From the NCBI RefSeq assembly GCF_030160295.1, contig NZ_BSOB01000006.1, forward strand, positions 62,001 through 126,000: DNA of 64,000 bases, in the 5' to 3' direction. Positions 18,401 through 27,880 of this stretch are shown one piece after another. The DNA comes from Dyella acidisoli (GTDB lineage: Bacteria > Pseudomonadota > Gammaproteobacteria > Xanthomonadales > Rhodanobacteraceae). How positions within the stretch are numbered: the stretch's first letter is position 1; the number at the start of each line of letters is the position of its first letter. The position numbers and the translations under genes are program-made. The notes under the pieces were generated by a model. It ran no database searches. It was not told the origin of the DNA and worked only from the letters and a program-made list of their open reading frames with translations.

Positions 18401-19180
18401 TCAATGGGATACTTCGAGAATGCAGTCACCCGCGCCGCTGCTATGGCTGCGGCAATGCACATTGCGCACGAAGACAGTCTGCGGCGCGGCGGAAGCGCCC
18501 AACATGCCTTCGAGGAAACCGCTGAAGAACTTGCAACCGGAATGGCCGCCGGGCGGGCACAGCGGGCAGTTCTGGATGTGGACGTGGCGCTCGCGCACGT
18601 CGACAGTCACCAGTGCACGAAGAGCCGGCGACGCGATACGCTTGATCGAATCGATCAAGCCGAGCTTGCCGCCCATTTCGTAATCGCGCTTGTATACCCA
18701 GATACCCGTACGCCGGCCGGCAAGCAGCAGCGAAGCTTCCCGTGCTTCAGCAGCGACTTCGTGCTCCAAGGCCAACAGCCAGGGGAAAATCTTCGGGTAA
18801 TCACGCGCCAGTTGCGGCAGCACGGTTTCCACTTTGCTCACGTCGGGGCCGACAGCTGCAAGCGATGGTGGCGAGCCGTTCGTTGCACCATTCGGCGCGC
18901 GTGGCACAGGTAATGGTGCAACGCCCACCGGCGCGGCAGCACCCGGCGCCAGCAATGTTGCTTCGAAACTCAGTACGCGATTGTGTGTGGCCAGCAGCTC
19001 TTCCAGGCCAAGCTGCCGCTCCACTTCGCCGCGCACCACCATGACCAGCCACGCGCCCTGGCTGTCCTGGTACACGCGTTGGCGCAGCAAAGTAAAACCG
19101 CTGGCGACCACGACACGGCCAAGTTCCACAAGCAATCCTTCCCGGCGATCGGAAAGGATCTGGATCTCCAGCTCGATCAT
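18401..19180 (-). CDS. ACT-like / V4R-like two-domain protein beside groEL
   Basis: Putative small-molecule sensor, 259 residues. Residues 1-80 resemble an ACT fold (IELEIQILSDRREGLLVELGRVV, VYQDSQGAWLVMVVRG). An Ala/Pro-rich linker at about 85-115 leads to a C-terminal part resembling a V4R (4-vinyl reductase-like) ligand-binding domain with a cysteine cluster: NCPLCPPGGHSGCKFF and VRNVHCRSHSSGAGDCILEV. The cysteines could hold a metal or cluster. ATG 19180 gives an N-terminus that starts directly in the ACT strand; GGGAG is about 11 nt upstream. No DNA-binding domain is seen. Function is unknown; domain calls are by eye. Confidence 0.6.
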   Translation of the reverse strand: MIELEIQILSDRREGLLVELGRVVVASGFTLLRQRVYQDSQGAWLVMVVRGEVERQLGLEELLATHNRVLSFEATLLAPGAAAPVGVAPLPVPRAPNGATNGSPPSLAAVGPDVSKVETVLPQLARDYPKIFPWLLALEHEVAAEAREASLLLAGRRTGIWVYKRDYEMGGKLGLIDSIKRIASPALRALVTVDVRERHVHIQNCPLCPPGGHSGCKFFSGFLEGMLGASAAPQTVFVRNVHCRSHSSGAGDCILEVSH

Positions 19181-19376
19181 CGATGAAGCTCTCCCTGTTT
19201 CGTCGATGCTGGCAAACGAAGTGTGAAAATTACGAACCTTTGGTCCGCGTGAAGTGTGATAGTCCTCGCAAAAGTCGGCGCGCATTTTGAAATCGATAAC
19301 CACTTTCGGCATTGCGTGTGCTTGGCGCGCAATGCCTTTTAGTTTTTGGATCGCGCGCACAACGCAACACATAAAA

Positions 19377-19404
19377 GAAAAGCCCCGCTTGCGCGGGGCT
19401 TTTC
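19377..19404 (-). terminator. Rho-independent terminator of groEL
   Basis: GAAAAGCCCCGC and GCGGGGCTTTTC form a perfect 12-bp stem with a TTGC loop. On the minus strand the stem is followed by TTTTAT. It starts 28 nt after the groEL stop. Confidence 0.92.
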
Positions 19405-19432
19405 AGTAATGCACGTAACGGAGGAAGGACGA

Positions 19433-21088
<1,656 letters not shown>

Positions 21089-21188
21089 TCAAAAAATTTA
21101 AATTAAATACGGAAAATCTTGCGAGAAACTGCGGAAGGAGCCGAAGGCGACGGGGTGCGGTCTTGGTTTTCGCACACGTCGCGTCGAA

Positions 21189-21482
21189 TCAACCTTCGAT
21201 CACTGCCACGATGTCGTCTTCCTTCAGGAAGACCAGCTCTTCGCCGTCGATCTTGATTTCCTGGCCGGAGTACTTGCCGAACAGCACGGTTTCGCCGGTC
21301 TTGACCGACATCGGGCGAACCTTGCCGTCTTCCAGGATGCGGCCTTCGCCAGCGGCGATTACCTTGCCGCGGGTCTGCTTTTCGGTGGCGCTATCGGGGA
21401 TGACGATGCCGCCGGCGGAGACACGCTCCTCCTCCAGGCGCTTGACGATGACGCGATCGTGCAGCGGACGCAGTTTGCTCAT
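21189..21482 (-). CDS. groS: Co-chaperonin GroES
   Basis: Seven-membered lid of the GroEL chamber. The 97-residue product shows the full family pattern: [29 protein letters not shown] (mobile loop), [10 protein letters not shown] and [22 protein letters not shown]. It is the first gene of groES-groEL, with a CIRCE operator about 70-95 nt upstream of its ATG at 21482. Confidence 0.98.
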   Translation of the reverse strand: MSKLRPLHDRVIVKRLEEERVSAGGIVIPDSATEKQTRGKVIAAGEGRILEDGKVRPMSVKTGETVLFGKYSGQEIKIDGEELVFLKEDDIVAVIEG

Positions 21483-21551
21483 GAGTTGAACTCCAGCTAT
21501 GGCTTGAGGATGAAAAAATTCGAGAACCCCGGGCCGGCCTTGGTGGCCTTG

Positions 21552-21578
21552 TTAGCACTCGAGGTACGTGAGTGCCAA
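21552..21578 (-). promoter_or_regulatory. CIRCE element (HrcA operator) of groESL
   Basis: TTAGCACTC (21552-21560), a 9-nt spacer, then GAGTGCCAA (21570-21578): the CIRCE consensus with one mismatch in the second arm. On the minus strand TTGGCA within it could serve as a -35 with a poor -10 overlapping the far arm. The rest of 21483-21772 shows nothing else I recognise. Confidence 0.92.
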
Positions 21579-21772
21579 TTCTAGTCACCAAAAAAACCCC
21601 TGCAATAGGGGCCGGATAGGTCGTGCCTGGGTTAATGGGGGATTCGGGAGGGCTTTCAAGGGCTGCCAACGAAACGACGCAGTTTGGAAATTGAGGGATC
21701 CCGAAGGATCGACAGCGGCCGCAAAAATGCCGAGGATGCCCCGTTTCCACCTCAGCAAACGAGCACCACGCA

Positions 21773-22432
21773 GTGACCAGGGACCAGACATTACGCGAGC
21801 AAGTCGTCGCCTACGGCTTGAAGCTGACGCCCTCGGGCCTGAGCCAGGGCACCTCCGGCAACCTGAGCGTGCGCCACGACGAGGGTTTTCTGATCACCCC
21901 CAGCGGCACGCCTTACGAGGAAATCACGCCCAATGGCGTGGTGCAGGTGGCGATGGATGGCAGCCATGCACAGGGGGTGCGCCCTTCCAGCGAATGGCGC
22001 TTCCATCGTGATATCTACGCCGCACGCCCCGACATTCACGCGATCGTTCACGCCCATCCGCCCCACAGCACAGCCTTATCGATGTGCCGCATCGAAATCC
22101 CGGCAGCCCATTACATGATCGCGGTGAGCGGCGGCGATTCGATCCGCTGTGCCGACTACTACACCTATGGCAGCCAGGAACTCTCCGACGCGGTGATGCG
22201 CGCGATGGAAGGGCGCCTGGCCTGCCTGATGGCGAACCACGGCATGATTGCCACCGGCCCCACTCTGGAACAGGCAATGTGGCGGGCGGTGGAAGTGGAA
22301 ACCCTGGCCAGGCAATACGCCCTGGCGTTGCAAATCGGCAAGCCGGTGTTGCTGACTGATACCGAGGTTGCGCAAGCGCTGGAAAAATTCGGCAACTACG
22401 GCCTGATGTCCCGCAACAAATCGTCCGCATGA
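21773..22432 (+). CDS. Class II aldolase / adducin family protein (fuculose-phosphate aldolase-like)
   Basis: Zinc-dependent aldolase or related epimerase/dehydratase, cytoplasmic, 219 residues. It shows GTSGNLSVR, the substrate-phosphate loop TPSGTPYEEI, and the metal-binding HAHPPHS with a later H in LMANHGMIATG. This set matches L-fuculose-1-phosphate aldolase-like enzymes; exact substrate cannot be told. The start is GTG 21773, as no ATG fits the family N-terminus; its ribosome-binding site is weak. The gene is divergent from groES. Confidence 0.85.
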   Translation: MTRDQTLREQVVAYGLKLTPSGLSQGTSGNLSVRHDEGFLITPSGTPYEEITPNGVVQVAMDGSHAQGVRPSSEWRFHRDIYAARPDIHAIVHAHPPHSTALSMCRIEIPAAHYMIAVSGGDSIRCADYYTYGSQELSDAVMRAMEGRLACLMANHGMIATGPTLEQAMWRAVEVETLARQYALALQIGKPVLLTDTEVAQALEKFGNYGLMSRNKSSA

Positions 22433-22442
22433 GCAGACCCAC

Positions 22443-22616
22443 CATGACCAATGCTTCGAACTTAAGGGTATTTTGGCAGGCGGGGATCCAACATTCGTCA
22501 TCCCATTGGCGAAAGCTGGGATCCAGTGACTTTTCGACATAAAGACACTGGATTCCAGCTTTCGCTGGAATGACGGCAAATTGGGGTTTCCTTAAGTTCG
22601 GAGCACTGTTGCCATG
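22443..22616. mobile_element. MITE-like 174-bp element with a nested REP pair
   Basis: Outer imperfect inverted repeats of about 25 nt (22443-22467 and 22590-22616) share an 11-bp perfect core, CGAACTTAAGG / CCTTAAGTTCG. They enclose a REP-type pair at about 22496-22576 (CATCCCATTGGCGAAAGC... and ...GCTTTCGCTGGAATGACG). The left end is 11 nt after the aldolase stop; the right end contains the cutA start codon. There is no coding capacity. A non-autonomous insertion is inferred, not proved. Confidence 0.5.
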
Positions 22617-22943
22617 ACCGCCACCGATCCCGTGCTGCTCTGCTATTGCACCTGTCCGAACGCCGAGAGCGCGCGGCATCTGGCCGAAGCGCTGGTCGGT
22701 GAACGGCTGGCCGCCTGTGTGAATCACATTCCCGGTATCCAATCCACCTATCGCTGGAAAAGTGAAGTCACCACGGATACCGAAGAGCTGCTGTTGATCA
22801 AAACCACCGCTGCACGCTTTGAAGCCTTAAAGGAACGCGTGCTGGCGCTGCATCCTTACGAGTTGCCTGAGTTGATCGCAGTACCGGTGGAACGCGGCCA
22901 TGTGCCTTATCTGGATTGGGTGCGTGCAGCTGGCGGCGATTGA
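22614..22943 (+). CDS. cutA: Divalent-cation tolerance protein CutA
   Basis: Small trimeric cytoplasmic protein linked to copper tolerance, 109 residues. It matches CutA1 from YCTCPNAESARHLAEALVGERLAACVN through IQSTYRWKSEV, LLLIKTT and the closing HPYELPELIAVPVERGHVPYLDWV. Its 3' end overlaps the convergent cupin gene by 37 bp. The start codon lies inside the right arm of the repeat element, and no good ribosome-binding site is visible. Confidence 0.95.
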   Translation: MTATDPVLLCYCTCPNAESARHLAEALVGERLAACVNHIPGIQSTYRWKSEVTTDTEELLLIKTTAARFEALKERVLALHPYELPELIAVPVERGHVPYLDWVRAAGGD

Positions 22944-23335
22944 TTGCCCACGCGATCCCAAACCGTCAGCGTTGCGTCGGGAGTCGCGACGAAAACCACC
23001 AACATGGTCGCTGGCTCCGTAGTGCTCGCGTTGCCGCTGACGACGTGATGCGCTCCCATCGGCTCAAACCAGCTATCACCTGGGCCGTACGTGCGCACAA
23101 CATCGCTGCCCACCTGACTGCGTACATGGCCGCTCAGCATGTAGACGAATGCGTCACCACCGTGCCGGTGCGGGCCTGAGGATTGCCCGGGCCCATATGT
23201 CACGGTGATCGCTTTCAGCTCTCGGTCACGGACAGCCGTCAAAGGCGACGACAGCAATGCGTGCTCTTCGGCCGCCAGGCTAGTGCCAGTCACATCGAGT
23301 GCCATGCATAGAGCAATAGCTGTTATGTAGCGCAT
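22907..23335 (-). CDS. Exported cupin-domain protein
   Basis: Single-domain cupin exported to the periplasm, 142 residues. A signal peptide (MRYITAIALCMALDVTGTSLAA) leads into a beta-barrel with metal-binding residues in GPHRHGGDAFVYMLSG and a second motif PGDSWFEPMGAHHVVS. ATG 23335 has AAGGAG 8 nt before it. It follows the thioredoxin-like gene by 41 nt and may be cotranscribed. The substrate is unknown. Its end overlaps cutA tail to tail. Confidence 0.82.
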   Translation of the reverse strand: MRYITAIALCMALDVTGTSLAAEEHALLSSPLTAVRDRELKAITVTYGPGQSSGPHRHGGDAFVYMLSGHVRSQVGSDVVRTYGPGDSWFEPMGAHHVVSGNASTTEPATMLVVFVATPDATLTVWDRVGNQSPPAARTQSR

Positions 23336-23376
23336 GGATCTTTCTCCTTCGGCACGACGTGCGCGATATGCGGAAT

Positions 23377-24375
23377 TCAAATCGCCGACAGCGCTTTCAA
23401 TTCATCGCCCAACTGCGCATCAACACCTTCGATACGCTGCACTAGCTTTCCCTGCGCATCGAACACCAGCAAGGTAGGTACATGCATCACGCGGAAGCGA
23501 CGGAACAGTGCGCCTGAGTCGTCCAATGCCAAGGGCATCGTCAAATGATGTTCCTGTTGATACGCACGCAGATCGTCTTTGCCCGCCCACAAACCGGACG
23601 CCACACCAAGCCAACGCACATGGTCGTCACGCGACAGCGCCGTAACCTGCTCGCGTACTGCGCGGCAACTTGCAGCGACGGCCGGGCGACTTTGTGCAAG
23701 ATAGGTCTCGCACCACGGCGACATGAATACCAGCACGGTGGGATGGTTGTTCGCGGCATCCAATTGAAACGTGATGCCCGAGAGCGTAGGGACCGCCAAA
23801 TTCGGCAGTTGCTTATCCGCAACTTCTGAGTCATTCACCGCTGCAGCAGCAACCGTATTGGGCGATGCTGATTTGCGCGCAGCCAATAGTGCCGCATCCA
23901 GCTTCGCATTCGCTTCATGACCGATATACAGAATGCGACCATCGCGACCGATCACCACATGCTGCGGCGTCACGCGCAAGTGAAATGCCTCGCCGACGCT
24001 GCCGTCGTCGAATACGATCGGCATCTTCAAACCCATCTCGCTGCGGTAGCGGCGCACATCTTCCACCGTGTCATCGAAACCGACATCGACGGCGATCACC
24101 GCCATATCCGATCCTGCCTGTTCGTAGACATGCTTGAGATGCGGCATTTGCTCACGACACGGCACGCACCAGGTGGCCCAGAATTTCAGGTACACCGCTT
24201 TCTTGCCGTAGTAGCTGGCCAGATCAATGGTTTGACCGTCGATCGTTTTGAGCACCAGCCTGGGCGCTGGCGTACCGATCAAGCCGTGCGCCGCGGCTTG
24301 CGCATGCTGCTCGCCTGTTTCAGCCTGGACCAACGCGCTGACCAACATCAACAACAGAAGAACCATGATACGCAC
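23377..24375 (-). CDS. Periplasmic protein with two thioredoxin-like domains (TlpA-like)
   Basis: Exported redox protein, 332 residues. After a signal peptide (MVLLLLMLVSALVQAE) come an AhpC/TSA-Redoxin type thioredoxin domain with FWATWCVPCREQMPHLK (active CVPC) and a second thioredoxin-like domain around VLVFMSPWCETYLAQSRP, in which CxxC is replaced by CETY. The second domain still has the cis-Pro region MHVPTLLVFDAQGK. AAGGAG abuts an ATG at 24381 with no spacer and is 6 nt from GTG 24375, so I start at the GTG. Reduction of periplasmic disulfides is likely; the second domain may bind partners instead. Confidence 0.82.
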   Translation of the reverse strand: MRIMVLLLLMLVSALVQAETGEQHAQAAAHGLIGTPAPRLVLKTIDGQTIDLASYYGKKAVYLKFWATWCVPCREQMPHLKHVYEQAGSDMAVIAVDVGFDDTVEDVRRYRSEMGLKMPIVFDDGSVGEAFHLRVTPQHVVIGRDGRILYIGHEANAKLDAALLAARKSASPNTVAAAAVNDSEVADKQLPNLAVPTLSGITFQLDAANNHPTVLVFMSPWCETYLAQSRPAVAASCRAVREQVTALSRDDHVRWLGVASGLWAGKDDLRAYQQEHHLTMPLALDDSGALFRRFRVMHVPTLLVFDAQGKLVQRIEGVDAQLGDELKALSAI

Positions 24376-24476
24376 GATCATCTCCTTGTATGAGGTGCGT
24401 GCATGCTCGCAATTTGCTCAGCGGGTCTTACAGAGCCACTTTGCGGCAATTCAGGTGGACCACTGGTTTTGTTTTT

Positions 24477-24549
24477 GTAGGTTGGGGTGCAAACCCCAAC
24501 ATCGTGATACGACATATATGGTGATGTTGGGGCTTGCACCCCAACCTAC
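24477..24549. repeat. REP doublet overlapping the stop of the MocR gene
   Basis: GTAGGTTGGGGTGCAAACCC and its facing partner make a long hairpin, the same family as 11612-11685. The outermost four bases overlap the TAG stop of the regulator gene ending at 24546. Confidence 0.82.
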
Positions 24550-25997
24550 GAAACCAACCTCATCAACTTGGCTATGCCTTCATCAATGCGTGCCACGTCG
24601 ATCATGCCGAGGCCGAAGGCGAGGCCGTTCGCGACAGGATTGTCCTTCGTATATCCGTCCAACGACTCCAGATTGATTGCATTTGTTGCCGCGCGTGCAA
24701 GCAACCCCGAACTATCGACCGACGCATCCAGCGTCGCGGCGAGATGCAAACCCGCATCGGAAGCATACGCCTGCAGCCTGCCCTTCCCGTATCGCTGCAA
24801 TGCATCCAGCAACACATTGCGACGCTCCGCATACACCTTGCGCATATGCCGCACGTGGCGCACAAGATGCCCTTCGGCAATGAATGCAGCCAACGTGTCC
24901 TGCGCCAGGATGTCGCCATGCCAATCGGCCTGATGCTTGGCATTGACGAACGCGGTGCGCAGCCATGGCGGCACGACCGCGTAACCGAGCCGCAAGGTGG
25001 GAAACAGACATTTGGAGAACGTGCCGACGTAGCACACGGTGTCGTCGCGATCCAGCGTCTGCAACGCATCCAGCGGCCGACTGCTGTAGCGGAACTCGCT
25101 GTCGTAGTCGTCTTCGATCACCAAGGCGCTGCGTGTGCGCGCAAATTCCAGCAACTCGACACGACGGCGCGGCGACATCACCACGCCGAGCGGAAACTGA
25201 TGCGAAGGCGTCACGTAGATCACGTTGGTGTCATGCGGAAGCTGTTCGACGATCAGCCCTTCCTCATCGACCGGCACGCCGAGCACACGTGCACCGGCGG
25301 CGAGAAACACGGCACGCAACGGTGGATAACCAGGATCTTCCACTGCCACTACCGTGCGCCCCGGTGTGACAAGCACGCGCGCCAGCAGATCGAATGCCTG
25401 CTGCGCGCCGCTGGTCACGACCACGTCCTCCGCTTCGCACGACACGGCTCGTGCAAACGATATGTGTTGCGCGATCGCCTGGCGCAACGGCAAACGCCCT
25501 GCCGCCACATCGTAAAGCGGCGCGGCTTTGGACAGATTGCGCAACGCTCGTGCAGAAAGTCGCCGCCAGATGTCGTAGGGGAAGGATCGGCTGTCGGGAA
25601 TGCCTAAGCGGAAGTCATAAGCAAAGCCGCTCGCATGCATCGGCGCAGGTAGGCTGGCAAAGTTTCGCCAATACGGGGCCAGCCTGTCGTCGATTGTCGA
25701 TGCGTTAGCGCGTGCATCACGCCGGTCGCTACGGCGCATGACGAGATCGGCAACGAAATTGCCGGCGCCGCGCCGCGCTTCGATGTAACCCTCACCAAGC
25801 AGCAGGTCGTACGCCGCCACCACGGTGTTACGCGACACTTCCAGCGCTTCGGCCAGTTCCCGCGTCGCCGGCAAACGCAGTCCGGGTTTCAAACGACCGT
25901 CGAGAATGGCAGCACGCAATTGGCCATGCAGTGCAGCCATGCGCTGACGCGAGCCGCGGTCCGGCAATTCGAGCGGAAACTCAAAGGGATGCTCCAC
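24546..25997 (-). CDS. MocR/PdxR-family GntR regulator with aminotransferase-like domain
   Basis: Transcription regulator with an N-terminal GntR winged HTH and a fold-type I aminotransferase-like domain that binds PLP, about 483 residues. The HTH is seen in RMAALHGQLRAAILDGRLKPG and LPATRELAEALEVSRNTVVAAYDLL. The PLP domain shows TSGAQQAFDLLARVLVTPG, VEDPGYPP, IEDDYDSEFRY and the Schiff-base lysine in GTFSKCLFPTLRLGY. Start is uncertain: GTG 25997 (VEHPFEFPLEL) fits the family, while an upstream GTG at 26060 lies in the presumed operator. It is divergent from a GST gene, which it may control. Target pathway unknown. Confidence 0.88.
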   Translation of the reverse strand: MEHPFEFPLELPDRGSRQRMAALHGQLRAAILDGRLKPGLRLPATRELAEALEVSRNTVVAAYDLLLGEGYIEARRGAGNFVADLVMRRSDRRDARANASTIDDRLAPYWRNFASLPAPMHASGFAYDFRLGIPDSRSFPYDIWRRLSARALRNLSKAAPLYDVAAGRLPLRQAIAQHISFARAVSCEAEDVVVTSGAQQAFDLLARVLVTPGRTVVAVEDPGYPPLRAVFLAAGARVLGVPVDEEGLIVEQLPHDTNVIYVTPSHQFPLGVVMSPRRRVELLEFARTRSALVIEDDYDSEFRYSSRPLDALQTLDRDDTVCYVGTFSKCLFPTLRLGYAVVPPWLRTAFVNAKHQADWHGDILAQDTLAAFIAEGHLVRHVRHMRKVYAERRNVLLDALQRYGKGRLQAYASDAGLHLAATLDASVDSSGLLARAATNAINLESLDGYTKDNPVANGLAFGLGMIDVARIDEGIAKLMRLVS

Positions 25998-26039
25998 ACC
26001 GTAGCCCCGACCAAACTGGACCCGTAGATTTGCCCTGAT

Positions 26040-26060
26040 GTGGTCCTTTTGCAAGACCAC
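26040..26060. promoter_or_regulatory. Palindromic site between MocR regulator and GST gene
   Basis: GTGGTC (26040-26045) and GACCAC (26055-26060) are perfect inverted arms with a 9-nt spacer in the divergent intergenic region. It is the natural candidate operator for the MocR protein; GTGG-containing sites are known for some PdxR proteins. Binding is inferred. Confidence 0.5.
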
Positions 26061-26103
26061 CTAATTACCTAGGATGGCCTCAACCTCCACGGAGCAGCCC
26101 GTC

Positions 26104-26802
26104 ATGATCGATCTCTATTTCGCCGCTACCCCGAACGGCCTGAAAGCCAAGCTGTTCCTGGAGGAAGCGCAGCTGCCCTATCGCATTGTCTCGGTCAGCC
26201 TCAGCAAGGGCGAGCAGCTTAAGCCCGAGTTCCTGGCCATTTCGCCGAACAACAAGATCCCGGCGATCATCGACCACGCGCCGGCCGGCGGCAGTGAGCC
26301 AGTGAAGCTGTTCGAATCCGGCGCGATCCTGCTTTATCTGGCCGAAAAGATCGGGCGCTTCATTCCGCAAGACGTGCACGGCCGCGCCGAGGTGTTGCAG
26401 TGGCTGTTCTGGCAGATGGCCGGCCTGGGGCCGATGGCCGGGCAAATCGGGCACTTCAACGTGTATGCGCCGGAAAAAGTGCCTTACGCCATCGACCGCT
26501 ACACGCGCGAAACCAGCCGGCTCTACGGCGTGCTCGATCGTCGGCTGGCCGATCGCCCATTTATCGCCGGCGAATTTTCGATTGCCGATATCGCCTGTTA
26601 CCCGTGGATCGTTCCGCACGAAGCACATGGACAGAACCTCGCCGAGTTTCCCCATCTCAAGCGCTGGTTCGAAAACATGGCAGTGCGGCCCGCGACGCTG
26701 CGCACGTATGAAGGTGTCGAGAACGTGTATGCGCCCAAGCAGGCGATTTCGGAAGAAGAGCGCAAGATTTTGTTCAACCAGGGTGCGAAGGTTCGCGCCT
26801 AG
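26104..26802 (+). CDS. Glutathione S-transferase family protein (YfcG/YghU-like)
   Basis: Cytoplasmic GST, 232 residues. An N-terminal thioredoxin-fold domain (MIDLYFAATPNGLKAKLFLEEAQLPY, SPNNKIPAIID, LFESGAILLYLAEK) is followed by the helical domain (WLFWQMAGLGPMAGQIGHF, FSIADIACYPWI with the N-capping motif). The N-terminal TPNG pattern is like the disulfide-reductase YfcG/YghU group. ATG 26104 has GGAG 9 nt before it; an ATG ten codons earlier has none. Divergent from the MocR regulator. Confidence 0.9.
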   Translation: MIDLYFAATPNGLKAKLFLEEAQLPYRIVSVSLSKGEQLKPEFLAISPNNKIPAIIDHAPAGGSEPVKLFESGAILLYLAEKIGRFIPQDVHGRAEVLQWLFWQMAGLGPMAGQIGHFNVYAPEKVPYAIDRYTRETSRLYGVLDRRLADRPFIAGEFSIADIACYPWIVPHEAHGQNLAEFPHLKRWFENMAVRPATLRTYEGVENVYAPKQAISEEERKILFNQGAKVRA

Positions 26803-26879
26803 GCATACCGCGTCGCTTTTACCGAAGTCTGCTGACAGGCCCTGTCACCGTACAGGCTTAGGTTTAACTGCCCCTCTCT

Positions 26880-27806
26880 ATGAGCAGCTCTGCCATGAAG
26901 AAATCCGACCTCGCCGCATTGCTGTTACTTGGAGCCCTGTGGGGCGCCTCGTTCCTGTTCATGCGTATGGGTGCAGCGCAGTTCGGCAGCATGGCGCTGG
27001 CCGGCATGCGCGCAAGCGGTGCGGCGATCTGCTCGATACCGCTGTTGCTGTCGCGCGAACGCCTGGCCGAATTGCGCGCGAATTGGCGTTCGATCGCGTT
27101 GATTGGACTAAGCAATTCAGCGCTGCCGTTCGTGCTGTTTTCGTACGCGGCGCAAAGCTTGCCGGCCGGTTTGTCAGCCATCTTCGACGCGATTGCGCCG
27201 TTGTTGGTGGCTTTGTCCGGCTGGCTATGGCTGGGCGAGCGGTTGAACGCAACGCAAGCGAGCGGCCTGTTGATCGGCATGACGGGCGTGGTGTGGCTGA
27301 TCGGCGGGAGCATGGGTTTCGGTCACGGAGGAGCCGCAGTCGGCTGGGCCATGGCGGCCTGCGTGGGCGCCAATATCTGCTACACCTTCGGCGCGCATTA
27401 CAGCCATCGGCGCGTGCAGAGCGTCTCGCCGCTCACGATAGCGATCGGCAGCCAGGTGGCCGCCGCGGTGATGTTGCTGCCCTTCACGGTATGGCTGTGG
27501 CCAGCCAAATCGCCCACGCTGCAAGCGTGGGTCGCCATGTTCGGCCTGGCCGCTGCCTGCACCTCGCTCGCCTATGTGCTGTTCTACCGGTTGCTGGCGC
27601 GCATCGGCTCGACCCGCTCGATGGCGGTGCTGTATTTGATTCCGGTGTTCGGCGTGGTCTGGGGCGCGATGTTCCTGCACGAGTCGATCACCTTGGCGAT
27701 GGTCGGCGGCAGCGTCGTGATCCTGCTCGGCGTAGCACTCACCACCGGCATGTTGAAACTTCGTCCCGTGGCACCCGCGCCGCTGGATGCGGTCGAAAAG
27801 GCCTAG
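26880..27806 (+). CDS. EamA/DMT-family transporter
   Basis: Inner-membrane exporter of the drug/metabolite transporter superfamily, 308 residues with about ten hydrophobic segments in two EamA repeats (LLLLGALWGASFLFMR at the start of repeat one; VGWAMAACVGANICYTFGA for repeat two; RSMAVLYLIPVFGVVWGAMFLHE near the end). Substrate cannot be deduced; relatives export amino acids or metabolites. A Met at codon 6 is an alternative start. It is followed 74 nt later by dsbD. Confidence 0.88.
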   Translation: MSSSAMKKSDLAALLLLGALWGASFLFMRMGAAQFGSMALAGMRASGAAICSIPLLLSRERLAELRANWRSIALIGLSNSALPFVLFSYAAQSLPAGLSAIFDAIAPLLVALSGWLWLGERLNATQASGLLIGMTGVVWLIGGSMGFGHGGAAVGWAMAACVGANICYTFGAHYSHRRVQSVSPLTIAIGSQVAAAVMLLPFTVWLWPAKSPTLQAWVAMFGLAAACTSLAYVLFYRLLARIGSTRSMAVLYLIPVFGVVWGAMFLHESITLAMVGGSVVILLGVALTTGMLKLRPVAPAPLDAVEKA

Positions 27807-27880
27807 ATTCCAGTTCACCCTGCGAGCTGGTCCATAATCCCTCTTCGCGCCTGGCGCGATCCCCACTGCATGGAGTTGGA

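Noticed and set aside
26465..27880. Open frame continuous with dsbD, extending it 472 codons upstream
   Set aside because: It overlaps the GST and EamA genes in another frame, is Arg/His-rich without family resemblance, and dsbD has its own signal peptide and GGAG site at 27881.
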